Source: an uncultured Limnohabitans sp.
Lineage (GTDB): Bacteria > Pseudomonadota > Gammaproteobacteria > Burkholderiales > Burkholderiaceae_C
Length of the DNA: 15,466 bases
Direction of reading: 5' to 3'
Assembly (NCBI GenBank): GCA_937928195.1
Contig: CALEYZ010000202.1
Coordinates: 1 to 15,466 of the forward strand
Shown one piece after another: positions 1 to 6,576 of this stretch. The notes beneath the pieces are model-generated. The model was given only the letters and a program-made list of their open reading frames with translations. It was not told the origin of the DNA and ran no database searches. Numbering within the stretch: position 1 is the first letter of the stretch; every line of letters begins with the position of its first letter. The position numbers and the translations under genes were made by a program.

Positions 1-851
1 GAATCACGCCGGCCATGCGCGAAGGCTCGGGCATGGTGGAGTTTCACAAACGTTTTCCCACACGTTATTTCGATGTGGGAATTGCCGAGCAACACGCCGT
101 TACTTTTGCAGCCGGACTGGCTTGTGAAGGCTTGAAGCCGGTGGTGGCCATCTACTCCACGTTTTTGCAGCGCGGTTATGACCAATTGATTCACGACGTG
201 GCCTTGCAAAACTTGCCCGTGGTGTTTGCGCTGGACCGTGCTGGTTTAGTTGGCGCCGATGGCGCCACGCATGCCGGTGCATACGACATTGCGTATCTGC
301 GTTGTATTCCCAATGTGTCAGTCGCTTGCCCCAGTGACGAGCGTGAATGCCGCTTGCTGCTGAGCACTGCTTTTGCGCAAAATCACCCCGTGGCAGTGCG
401 CTACCCCCGAGGGGCAGGCATCGGAGTGGATGCAGGCAATGATCTCGCCACCTTGCCTTTCGGCAAAGCCGAAATTCGGCGACAAGGACAGGGTCTGTGT
501 ATCTTGGCCTTTGGCACCTTGTTGTACCCCGCTTTGGCGGTGGCCGAAAAGCTCAATGCCACCGTGGTCAACATGCGTTGGGCCAAACCCTTGGACACAG
601 ACATGCTGATGCAAATGGCGGCTACGCATGAGCGCTTGGTGACCCTGGAAGATGCTTGTGTGTTGGGCGGGGCGGGCAGTGCCGTGTGCGAGGCGCTGCA
701 AAGCGCAGGTATTTTGAAACCTGTCCTCACACTGGGATTGCCCGATGCGTTCATCGAGCACGGCGATCCCGCCAAGCTGATGGCTTTACAAGGCTTGGAC
801 GCTGCTGGTATTGAGGCTGCGATCCATCTCAAGTGGCCTTCATCAGTCTGA
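1..851 (+). CDS. dxs: 1-deoxy-D-xylulose-5-phosphate synthase, C-terminal part (5' end outside window)
   Basis: Thiamine-diphosphate enzyme that condenses pyruvate with glyceraldehyde 3-phosphate, the first step of the MEP isoprenoid pathway, in the cytoplasm. The open frame is already running at base 3 (residues ITPAMREG) and stops with TGA at 849-851, giving about 282 residues of a protein usually about 620-640 long, so roughly the N-terminal half lies upstream. Visible are the pyrimidine-binding domain with the motif GIAEQHAV, whose glutamate (codon 87-89) is the family's cofactor-activating residue, the motif DRAGLVGADGATH just after, and a full transketolase C-terminal domain. The ATG at 15 is internal and not the true start. 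The next gene, dctQ, is 71 bases downstream and functionally unrelated. No frameshift is seen. Identification is secure from motifs and length. Confidence 0.96.
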   Translation, partial: ITPAMREGSGMVEFHKRFPTRYFDVGIAEQHAVTFAAGLACEGLKPVVAIYSTFLQRGYDQLIHDVALQNLPVVFALDRAGLVGADGATHAGAYDIAYLRCIPNVSVACPSDERECRLLLSTAFAQNHPVAVRYPRGAGIGVDAGNDLATLPFGKAEIRRQGQGLCILAFGTLLYPALAVAEKLNATVVNMRWAKPLDTDMLMQMAATHERLVTLEDACVLGGAGSAVCEALQSAGILKPVLTLGLPDAFIEHGDPAKLMALQGLDAAGIEAAIHLKWPSSV

Positions 852-866
852 AGGGTAAACCCCTTC
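850..866 (+). other. Short hairpin at the dxs stop codon
   Basis: GAAGGG (850-855), loop TAAAC, CCCTTC (861-866) forms a perfect 6-bp stem that overlaps the dxs stop codon. A T-run exists only from 882, too far away for a standard intrinsic terminator. It may be a weak terminator or an mRNA-end stabiliser; this is inference from the dyad alone. Confidence 0.35.
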
Positions 867-893
867 GAACTGGGCTTTAAATTTTTTTACAAT
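865..893 (+). promoter_or_regulatory. Candidate sigma-70-type promoter for dctQM
   Basis: A good -10 box TACAAT (888-893) lies 17 bases after a poor -35 match TCGAAC (865-870). A start of transcription near 900 would leave a leader of about 23 bases carrying GGAG at 914-917, five bases before the dctQ ATG at 923. Only the -10 is convincing, and the T-rich stretch around it makes chance matches likely. Confidence 0.4.
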
Positions 894-922
894 CAATACT
901 TGTTAATTTTCTCGGAGTCACT

Positions 923-1540
923 ATGGAATCCCTGTTAGCGCTGTCCAAACGGATAGACAAATTCAGTGAGTGGGTGGGGCGTTGGGTGGCTTGGTTGGTC
1001 TTGGCCGCCGTGCTCATCAGCGCCGGCAATGCGGTCGTCCGTAAAGCTTTTAACACCAGCTCCAATGCTTTCCTCGAAATCCAGTGGTATTTGTTTGCTG
1101 CAGTGTTCATGCTGGCAGCGGGCTACACTTTGATGCGTCAAGAGCACGTCAAGATTGACGTCATCTCTGGTCGTTTCTCCAAGCGTACGCAAATCTGGAT
1201 CGACATCGTCGGGATTTGCTGCTTCTTGTTGCCCTTCGTTTTCTACATCATCAAGTTGGCCATGCCTTTGGTCATCAATGCCTTTGTGACGCACGAGATG
1301 TCGTCCAATTCAGGCGGCTTGATTCGTTGGCCCGTGTTTGCCTTGTTGCCTTTGGGCATGTTGCTGTTGGGCATTCAAGCTATTTCAGAACTCATCAAGC
1401 GCGTGGCTTTCCTGAAAGGCATGATTCCCGATCCCAGTAAAAAACAAGGTGCCAAAACACCCGAAGAAGAATTCGCAGAGTTCTTGTTGCAAAAAGAAGT
1501 TGCTGCCCGTGAAGCTGCACAAATGGGAGCCCAAAAATGA
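923..1540 (+). CDS. dctQ: TRAP transporter small permease subunit (DctQ family)
   Basis: Small membrane subunit of a tripartite ATP-independent periplasmic transporter, which uses the ion gradient to import an organic acid delivered by a periplasmic binding protein. The 205-residue protein shows four hydrophobic segments at about 17-38, 50-70, 90-118 and 135-157, the usual DctQ layout. It ends in a charged hydrophilic tail of about 40 residues rich in Lys, Glu and Ala. The ATG at 923 is supported by GGAG at 914-917. The stop overlaps the start of dctM by four bases (ATGA at 1537-1540), so the two are translationally coupled, as expected of partners that form one complex. The substrate cannot be told from this subunit. 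The symbol is the family name, not a claim of C4-dicarboxylate transport. Confidence 0.9.
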   Translation: MESLLALSKRIDKFSEWVGRWVAWLVLAAVLISAGNAVVRKAFNTSSNAFLEIQWYLFAAVFMLAAGYTLMRQEHVKIDVISGRFSKRTQIWIDIVGICCFLLPFVFYIIKLAMPLVINAFVTHEMSSNSGGLIRWPVFALLPLGMLLLGIQAISELIKRVAFLKGMIPDPSKKQGAKTPEEEFAEFLLQKEVAAREAAQMGAQK

Positions 1541-3258
1541 CCGAGTTCTTGATCGCCAACATGGCGCCCATCATGTTCGCGTCGCTCATCATGTTTTTGA
1601 TGTTCGGCTACGCAGTGACATTCTCTTTGGCCGCTTGCGGTTTGTTCTTTGGTTTTGTCGGCGTTGAATTGGGGGTTATTCAAGCCACCTTCTTGCAAAG
1701 CTTGCCGCTCCGCATGTTCGGCATTATGCAAAACGACACTTTGCTGGCCATTCCGTTCTTCACCTTCATGGGATTGATCTTGGAACGTTCTGGCATGGCG
1801 GAGGACCTGCTGGACACCATTGGTCAGTTGTTTGGTCCTATCCGCGGTGGCTTGGCCTATGCCGTTATTTTGGTGGGTGCCATGTTGGCAGCCACCACCG
1901 GCGTGGTGGCTGCTTCGGTCATTTCTATGGGACTCATTTCACTGCCCATCATGCTGCGCTACGGCTATGACCGCCGCGTGGCGGGAGGTGTGATTGCCGC
2001 CTCAGGTACTTTGGCGCAGATCATTCCACCTTCCTTGGTGCTGATTGTGTTGGCCGACCAGTTGGGCAAGAGCGTGGGCGACCTGTACAAAGGCGCTTTC
2101 ATTCCTGGCTTTGTGCTTACAGGTTTGTATGTGGGCTACATTGTGCTCATCAGCTTCATTCGCCCTCAGTGGGTGCCAGCCTTGCCTTTGGAAGCTCGAA
2201 CCATCAAAGAAAATGATGGCAGCTCAGGCTTGCGCTCATTGTCTATTTTGACCATCGTTTCAGTGGGCATGTCAGTTGCTTTTGCCAAGTGGTTGCCAGA
2301 CATAACCCCCTTGGACGAAACCATTGTGGTGTCCATGTGTGTGGGCGTTGGCTTTGCCTTTGTCGCATCGTTGATCAACAAAGGCGCTAAGTTGGGCCTC
2401 TTGTCCAACATGGCCGAGCGCGTCACCTTTGTGTTGATCCCCCCCTTGGCTTTGATCTTCTTGGTCTTGGGTACCATTTTCTTGGGCATTGCTACACCTA
2501 CCGAAGGCGGTGCCATGGGTGCCGTGGGCGCATTGATCATGGCCTTGGCTCGCAACCGCATTGACATGAAACTGATTCGTCAAGCCATGGACTCCACCAT
2601 GAAGCTGTCTTGCTTCGTGTTGTTTATCTTGATTGGTGCCACCGTGTTCAGCTTGGCATTCCAAGGTGTGGACGGCCCTGTGTGGGTGGAGCATTTGTTG
2701 TCTGGTTTGCCAGGCGGTCAGTTGGGCTTCCTCATTGTGGTCAACATCTTGGTGTTCGTGTTGGCATTCTTCTTGGACTTCTTTGAACTGGCCTTCATCA
2801 TCATCCCGCTCATTGGCCCTGTGGCTGAAAAACTGGGCATCGATTTGGTGTGGTTTGGTGTGTTGTTGGCTGTGAACATGCAGACCTCCTTCATGCACCC
2901 GCCCTTTGGTTTTGCACTGTTCTATTTGCGCAGCGTGGCACCGGTTGAAGACTACATCGACCGCGTCACCAAAAAGACCATCAAGAAAGTCACCATTGAA
3001 GACATCTATTGGGGTGCTGTGCCTTTCGTGATCATTCAAATCATCATGGTGGCCATGATCATTGCTTTCCCAGGTTTGGTGTCCAGTGGCTTGACCAAAG
3101 AGCCTACGGTAGATGCGGAGGCGGTGCTGATGCAAATGCGTGCAGACACGGCTTCGGATGCCGCAGAAGCTGAGAAGACAGCCACTGAAGGGGATGCCGT
3201 CGATCCGGTCAAAGCCTTGATGGAATCCATGAAAGAAGATCAGGCCAAGAAGCCTTGA
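1537..3258 (+). CDS. dctM: TRAP transporter large permease subunit (DctM family, long form)
   Basis: Large membrane subunit that forms the transport path of the TRAP system. At 573 residues it is much longer than the roughly 430 of classical DctM. An extra stretch at about 210-300 adds a hydrophilic loop and probably two more membrane helices, and a C-terminal tail of about 55 residues (about 518-573) is Ala/Glu/Lys-rich and probably cytoplasmic. Family signatures include a first hairpin segment ending GTLAQIIPPS near residue 160 and a second, symmetry-related motif GIATPTEGG at about 317-325. These are the re-entrant regions that carry the ion and substrate sites in the family. The gene follows dctQ with an ATGA overlap. 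It is followed by two hairpins, the second a strong terminator shared with dctP. A long form like this is typical of several proteobacterial TRAP systems, so the length is not taken as a fusion error. Confidence 0.92.
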   Translation: MTEFLIANMAPIMFASLIMFLMFGYAVTFSLAACGLFFGFVGVELGVIQATFLQSLPLRMFGIMQNDTLLAIPFFTFMGLILERSGMAEDLLDTIGQLFGPIRGGLAYAVILVGAMLAATTGVVAASVISMGLISLPIMLRYGYDRRVAGGVIAASGTLAQIIPPSLVLIVLADQLGKSVGDLYKGAFIPGFVLTGLYVGYIVLISFIRPQWVPALPLEARTIKENDGSSGLRSLSILTIVSVGMSVAFAKWLPDITPLDETIVVSMCVGVGFAFVASLINKGAKLGLLSNMAERVTFVLIPPLALIFLVLGTIFLGIATPTEGGAMGAVGALIMALARNRIDMKLIRQAMDSTMKLSCFVLFILIGATVFSLAFQGVDGPVWVEHLLSGLPGGQLGFLIVVNILVFVLAFFLDFFELAFIIIPLIGPVAEKLGIDLVWFGVLLAVNMQTSFMHPPFGFALFYLRSVAPVEDYIDRVTKKTIKKVTIEDIYWGAVPFVIIQIIMVAMIIAFPGLVSSGLTKEPTVDAEAVLMQMRADTASDAAEAEKTATEGDAVDPVKALMESMKEDQAKKP

Positions 3259-3269
3259 TCAACTGATGC

Positions 3270-3298
3270 AATATCGCCAGGCCGTATGTGGCGATATT
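3270..3298. repeat. Inverted repeat (hairpin) after dctM
   Basis: AATATCGCCA (3270-3279) pairs perfectly with TGGCGATATT (3289-3298) around a 9-base loop, starting 12 bases after the dctM stop. No T-run follows on either strand, so it is not by itself a standard intrinsic terminator. It may protect the dctQM mRNA 3' end or help the terminator that begins 8 bases later. Confidence 0.6.
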
Positions 3299-3305
3299 CT
3301 CCAGA

Positions 3306-3339
3306 CAACAAAAAACCCGCCGAGGCGGGTTTTTTGTTG
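3306..3339. terminator. Bidirectional intrinsic terminator between dctM and dctP
   Basis: A perfect 15-bp inverted repeat with the loop CGAG (3321-3324). The GC core CCCGC/GCGGG is flanked by six A on the left (3310-3315) and six T on the right (3330-3335). On either strand the RNA is therefore a GC hairpin followed by a U-run, as required of a rho-independent terminator. It lies between two convergent genes, 47 bases after the dctM stop and 17 bases from the dctP stop, and should end both transcripts. Confidence 0.9.
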
Positions 3340-3356
3340 GGGCCTTGAACTGTGGC

Positions 3357-4436
3357 TTACAGCTTTTGGCTTTCCATGAAGTTGTTCATGCTGCCTTCTG
3401 CCAAGCTGAACCATTGGTTGGCTTCGCGGCGGAAGTTGGAGTAGTCAGCATAGATCTTCTTCCAAGCAGGGTTGGTGTTGTTCAGGTCTTCGTAGACTTG
3501 TTGTGAAGACTTGAATGCAGCGTTCATCACGTCTTTGGGGAATGCGCGCAATTTGGCGCCTTGACCAATCAGTGCTTTGAGGGCTGCTGGGTTTTTGTAG
3601 TCGTACTTGGCTTGCATGTCGGTGTGGGCATAAGCTGCAGCGCACTCTACAATGGCTTTGTACTCGTTGGACAAACCTTCGTAGGCCTTTTGGTTGACGT
3701 ACAAGGCCAACTGTGGACCCACTTCCCAGAAACCGGGGAAGTAGTAGTTGGGGGCCACTTTGTTTAGACCCAATTTGAGGTCGTCATAAGGGCCAACCCA
3801 CTCGGCTGCGTCGATGGTGCCTTTTTCCAGGGACTGGTAAATCTCGCCACCAGGAATGTTTTGGGGCACAACACCCAGAGGTTCCAACACTTTGCCGCCG
3901 AAACCGCCCACGCGGAATTTCAAGCCTTTCATATCGGCCAAAGATTTGATCTCTTTGCGATACCAGCCGCCCATTTGAACGCCTGTGTTGCCCATGGGGA
4001 AGTTCACGATACCCACTTTGGCGTAAAACTCACGGAACAGCTTCAAGCCATTGCCTTCGTACATCCAAGCAGTCATTTGACGGCTGTTGAGGCCGAAAGG
4101 AATTGCGCAATCCAATGCGTAGGTTGGGTCTTTGCCGAAGAAGTAGTAAGGCGCAGTGTTGGCCATCTCAACGGTGCCGTTGGACACGCCATCGAGCACG
4201 CCGAACGCGGGCATCAATTCGCCAGCTGCGTGGGTGGTGATGGTGAACTTGCCGCCAGACAATTCGCCAACTTTCTTGGCAAACACGTCGCAAACACCGA
4301 ACAAGGTGTCGAGTGATTTGGGAAAGCTGGAAGCAATGCGCCAACGCAATGCGGCTTGAGCGTGAACCGCTGGTGCTACGCCTGCGGCCAAGACGCCAGC
4401 AATGCCGGCATTTTTAATAAGGGAACGACGATCCAT
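3357..4436 (-). CDS. dctP: TRAP transporter substrate-binding protein (DctP/TakP-like), exported
   Basis: Periplasmic binding protein expected to feed the DctQM permease. The start at 4436 is chosen over an upstream in-frame candidate at 4487 because GGAG lies eight bases before it and the signal peptide begins right there. The result is 359 residues. The N-terminus MDRRSLIKN has a twin-arginine pair followed by a hydrophobic stretch and a likely cleavage after AVHA (about residue 26), suggesting Tat export of a folded protein. The region GNTGVQMGGWYRKEI (about 149-163) and R175 within GLKFRVGG, then GTIDAAEW (about 206-213), match the TRAP binding-protein core. The GGW.RKEI element resembles the TakP/lactate branch that binds 2-oxoacids or lactate. 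The gene has its own 135-base upstream region and is convergent with dctQM, so it can be expressed separately. Family certain; substrate inferred. Confidence 0.92.
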   Translation of the reverse strand: MDRRSLIKNAGIAGVLAAGVAPAVHAQAALRWRIASSFPKSLDTLFGVCDVFAKKVGELSGGKFTITTHAAGELMPAFGVLDGVSNGTVEMANTAPYYFFGKDPTYALDCAIPFGLNSRQMTAWMYEGNGLKLFREFYAKVGIVNFPMGNTGVQMGGWYRKEIKSLADMKGLKFRVGGFGGKVLEPLGVVPQNIPGGEIYQSLEKGTIDAAEWVGPYDDLKLGLNKVAPNYYFPGFWEVGPQLALYVNQKAYEGLSNEYKAIVECAAAYAHTDMQAKYDYKNPAALKALIGQGAKLRAFPKDVMNAAFKSSQQVYEDLNNTNPAWKKIYADYSNFRREANQWFSLAEGSMNNFMESQKL

Positions 4437-4514
4437 GGGGTTCACTCCGGAAGTCAGGTTGAAGAATTCAGGACGCCTAGGCAACACTGAAGACTGGTCA
4501 CAGTCATGAGCCGT

Positions 4515-4520
4515 ATTGTA
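4515..4520 (-). promoter_or_regulatory. Possible -10 element for dctP
   Basis: On the minus strand the sequence reads TACAAT, 79 bases upstream of the dctP ATG, inside the 135-base gap between dctP and the regulator gene. No good -35 box stands at the right distance, so this is only a candidate. An activator-dependent promoter would fit but cannot be shown. Confidence 0.25.
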
Positions 4521-4541
4521 GGAAATTTGAGAACCATTTTT

Positions 4542-4560
4542 GCGCGGGTTTTCCCTGCGC
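4542..4560 (-). terminator. Hairpin after the regulator gene, possible terminator
   Basis: GCGC-GGG, loop TTTT, CCC-T-GCGC forms a 7-bp GC-rich stem with one bulged base, starting 12 bases after the stop of the minus-strand regulator gene. On the minus strand it is followed by A residues and not T, so termination may be weak or need Rho. Position and GC content are the only support. Confidence 0.4.
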
Positions 4561-4571
4561 TTGAAAAGGCT

Positions 4572-5705
4572 TCAATCAGGGATTTTGCGGGGCTTCAAGT
4601 TCCACCAAGGCAACTCTTTTCGCAGGGAGTGCACATTGCCCGATGGGTTGGCTTGGTACCCCGGCATGGCTTGCAGGGTATTTTGCCAATCATGGCCTGA
4701 CAGGTGCTGCCTGAGTGCAGCCACTGGCGGCGAGTCGAGGGCGCTTTTCAGACAGGCCAGCCAGTAGTTTTCTGTGACCAAGGGAATGAAGTCCAATCCA
4801 GCCGCCAGCGCGGCACTTTCGATGGCAAGGCCTGCATCGGCTTGACCCGACGCAATGCAAGTGGCTACGGCGCTGTGCGAGAGTTCTTGCCGTTCATATC
4901 CCTTCAGTTGTTCAGGCTTGATGGATTGGTTGCTGAGCAGTTCGTCCAACAGCAGCCGAGTACCCGTTCCCAGTCCGCGGTTCACGTACCGAAATCGGCC
5001 ACTGACAACATCCGCCAAGCTGCGCACATTGAGCGGGTTGCCAGCTTTGACCAACAAGCCTTGCGTGCGTTTGGCAAAACCTATCAGCTTGTGATGGCCA
5101 GGCTTGAACAGGGGCTTGTAGGTGATGGCCGACAAGCTTTTGGGATGGGGTTGAGACAGTGTGTGAAACCCGGCAATTTCACAGCGGCCTTCGTTCAGGG
5201 CGCGAATGGCGTCGACGCTGCCGCAAAACCGAATGTCAAGGTGCAAGGCTTGGCGCGCGGTGGATTCGCGCAAACGAATCAGTGCGTCATCGTGGCTGGC
5301 ATACAGCGTGAGCAGGTGCGCTTGTGGGTCAAAGGCCACGGCAAAGGTGCGTTCAATTTCTGCCATGAGCGATTCAATGGGCGCTGCCAAACGAGCTTGG
5401 GCTTGGCGTTCGGCCCAAAGCAGCTTGCTGGCAAATTCGGAGAGCTCGGCCGGCATGCCTTTTTCCCAAACGATGAGGTTTTGGTTCAGCCGTTGCTCCC
5501 ACTTTTTGAGCTCACCCCACACATGGCGGTAAGACAAGCCCAGTGACTTCGCTGCGGCTGCGATGGAGCCTTGTTCACGCACCGCCTGAAGCAGGTCCAT
5601 GAGTGGGTTGCGCAGCAAAGCTTGCTGCCGCAGCTGGATGGCTTCGGCAGATTTTGGAGCGGACAGCTCAGGCCCCCAGCTGTAAGAAAGTTCAATTTTT
5701 GGCAC
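4572..5705 (-). CDS. Oxyanion-responsive transcriptional regulator: ModE-like winged helix plus PBP-like sensor domain
   Basis: A 377-residue cytoplasmic one-component regulator. Residues about 35-105 form a ModE-like winged helix: LLQAVREQGSIAAAAKSLGL is the start of the helix-turn-helix, followed by SYRHVWGELKKWEQ and a wing. Residues about 125-350 match the periplasmic-binding-protein-like domain of molybdate-type regulators (COG1910 family as I recall it), with elements YVNRGLGTGTRLLLDELL and SHSAVATCIASGQADAGL. No signal peptide or membrane segment is seen, so the binding-protein fold is used as an internal sensor. The start is GTG: an in-frame TGA five codons after the last upstream ATG excludes extension. 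The gene is divergent from tupBCA across 133 bases with inverted repeats, so tungstate or molybdate control of tup, and perhaps of itself, is the natural inference. Which oxyanion it binds, and whether it represses or activates, cannot be read here. Confidence 0.87.
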   Translation of the reverse strand: MPKIELSYSWGPELSAPKSAEAIQLRQQALLRNPLMDLLQAVREQGSIAAAAKSLGLSYRHVWGELKKWEQRLNQNLIVWEKGMPAELSEFASKLLWAERQAQARLAAPIESLMAEIERTFAVAFDPQAHLLTLYASHDDALIRLRESTARQALHLDIRFCGSVDAIRALNEGRCEIAGFHTLSQPHPKSLSAITYKPLFKPGHHKLIGFAKRTQGLLVKAGNPLNVRSLADVVSGRFRYVNRGLGTGTRLLLDELLSNQSIKPEQLKGYERQELSHSAVATCIASGQADAGLAIESAALAAGLDFIPLVTENYWLACLKSALDSPPVAALRQHLSGHDWQNTLQAMPGYQANPSGNVHSLRKELPWWNLKPRKIPD

Positions 5706-5736
5706 GGCTCAAGTGTGCCTCATTTCGCGCAGGGTT

Positions 5737-5755
5737 CAGGCAATGTCGGGGCCTG
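5737..5755. promoter_or_regulatory. Inverted repeat 1 in the tup divergent region
   Basis: CAGGC (5737-5741), nine bases, GCCTG (5751-5755). Arms are only five bases, so on its own this could be chance. Its centre (5746) lies about two helical turns from the centre of the next repeat. Confidence 0.35.
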
Positions 5756-5756
5756 C

Positions 5757-5776
5757 CTATGCAGCAGATTGCATAG
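5757..5776. promoter_or_regulatory. Inverted repeat 2, best candidate operator of the sensor-regulator
   Basis: CTATGCA (5757-5763), six-base spacer, TGCATAG (5770-5776): a perfect 7-bp dyad of 20 bases. Two half-sites separated by six bases is a layout also used by ModE-type dimers, whose known sites are TATA-rich. That likeness is suggestive only. It sits between the two divergent start codons and could act on both genes. Confidence 0.5.
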
Positions 5777-5797
5777 CTGAACACCCTCTCAGTTCAG
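5777..5797. promoter_or_regulatory. Inverted repeat 3 in the tup divergent region
   Basis: CTGAAC (5777-5782), nine bases, GTTCAG (5792-5797), perfect 6-bp arms, directly abutting repeat 2. A further copy of GTTCAG is at 5734-5739. If the weak promoter CTGAAC-N17-TATTTA is real, this dyad covers its -35 and spacer, a classic place for repression. Confidence 0.42.
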
Positions 5798-5838
5798 GGT
5801 ATTTAAAACGACTAGCATCGGCGAAAGTTTGACTTCCC

Positions 5839-6576
5839 ATGAACACATTTTTAGACAGCGCCATCACCGCCTTTTCGCTCATCACATCCTGGGATGCGGG
5901 TCTTTGGACCATTGCCGGCAGGTCCTTGGGCGTCAGTGCTACCGCGAGCCTGGTGGGTTGCGCCCTGGGCATGGCTTTGGGCGCCTACTTGGGCGTGTCA
6001 CGCTTTGCTGCGAAGCCCTTGGTGCTGACGGTCCTGAACACTTTTCTGGCACTGCCCTCGGTGGTGGTGGGCTTGGTCATTTACTTGCTGTTGTCACGCA
6101 CGGGGCCTTTGGGGTTCTTGGGCTGGCTGTTCAGTTTCAAAGCCATGGTGCTGGCCCAAATTGTGTTGGTGGTGCCTGTCGCGGCAGCGCTCAGTCGTCA
6201 GATTGTGGAGGACGTGGATGCCGCACATGGCGAGCAGTGGCGCTCTTTGGGCGCTGGCAATTTGATGCGCTGCATGCTGCTGGCTTGGAATGAGCGCTTA
6301 GCATTGCTTACTGTGGTGGTGGCTTGTTTTGGGCGCGCCATCTCTGAAGTGGGCGCGGTGATGATTGTGGGCGGCAACATTGAGGGCTTTACGCGCGTCA
6401 TGACCACCGCCATTGCCCTTGAAACCAGCAAAGGCGATTTGCCCTTGGCTTTGGCATTGGGCTTGGTGCTGTTGGCCATTGTGGGCGCTTTGAATATGTT
6501 GCTGGCGCTGTTTCGCTTTTGGCAAGACACGTACCGACAATCGCAGCCCCCCAGTTTGCGCGGGTGGGTGGCATGA
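5839..6576 (+). CDS. tupB: Tungstate-type ABC transporter permease
   Basis: Inner-membrane permease of an ABC importer for tungstate (possibly molybdate). The 245-residue protein has about five to six hydrophobic segments (first clear ones about 32-52, 58-84 and 98-122, last about 205-228). The coupling region shows the EAA-like stretch EQWRSLGAGN near residue 134, and then FGRAISEVGAVMIVGGNI (about 162-179), a signature typical of TupB-type permeases. The ATG at 5839 fits the family length, although the Shine-Dalgarno is weak. The stop overlaps the tupC start by four bases (ATGA 6573-6576). It is the first gene of the operon; in most described tup loci the binding-protein gene comes first, so the order here is permuted. 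Metal preference between W and Mo cannot be read from the permease. Confidence 0.9.
   Translation: MNTFLDSAITAFSLITSWDAGLWTIAGRSLGVSATASLVGCALGMALGAYLGVSRFAAKPLVLTVLNTFLALPSVVVGLVIYLLLSRTGPLGFLGWLFSFKAMVLAQIVLVVPVAAALSRQIVEDVDAAHGEQWRSLGAGNLMRCMLLAWNERLALLTVVVACFGRAISEVGAVMIVGGNIEGFTRVMTTAIALETSKGDLPLALALGLVLLAIVGALNMLLALFRFWQDTYRQSQPPSLRGWVA

Larger units (their letters stand above)
5706..5838. promoter_or_regulatory. Divergent regulatory region between the sensor-regulator and tupBCA
   Basis: This 133-base non-coding region separates the GTG of the regulator from the ATG of tupB. Beyond the three inverted repeats listed separately, it holds a possible tup promoter: CTGAAC (5777-5782), 17 bases, TATTTA (5800-5805), a weak match that would place the third repeat over the -35. 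The sequence GTTCAGG occurs twice in direct orientation (5734-5740 and 5792-5798), and CTGAAC at 5777-5782 is the inverse of its first six bases. No strong ribosome-binding site precedes tupB; CGAAAG around 5821-5826 is the nearest purine stretch. Confidence 0.55.

Noticed and set aside
2272..3135. 287-codon open frame on the minus strand inside dctM
   Set aside because: His/Gln-rich translation typical of the antisense of a hydrophobic membrane protein. dctM is certain in this place.
4704..5546. 280-codon plus-strand open frame opposite the regulator gene
   Set aside because: The minus-strand protein has a coherent winged helix plus binding-protein domain; the plus-strand translation has no recognisable features.
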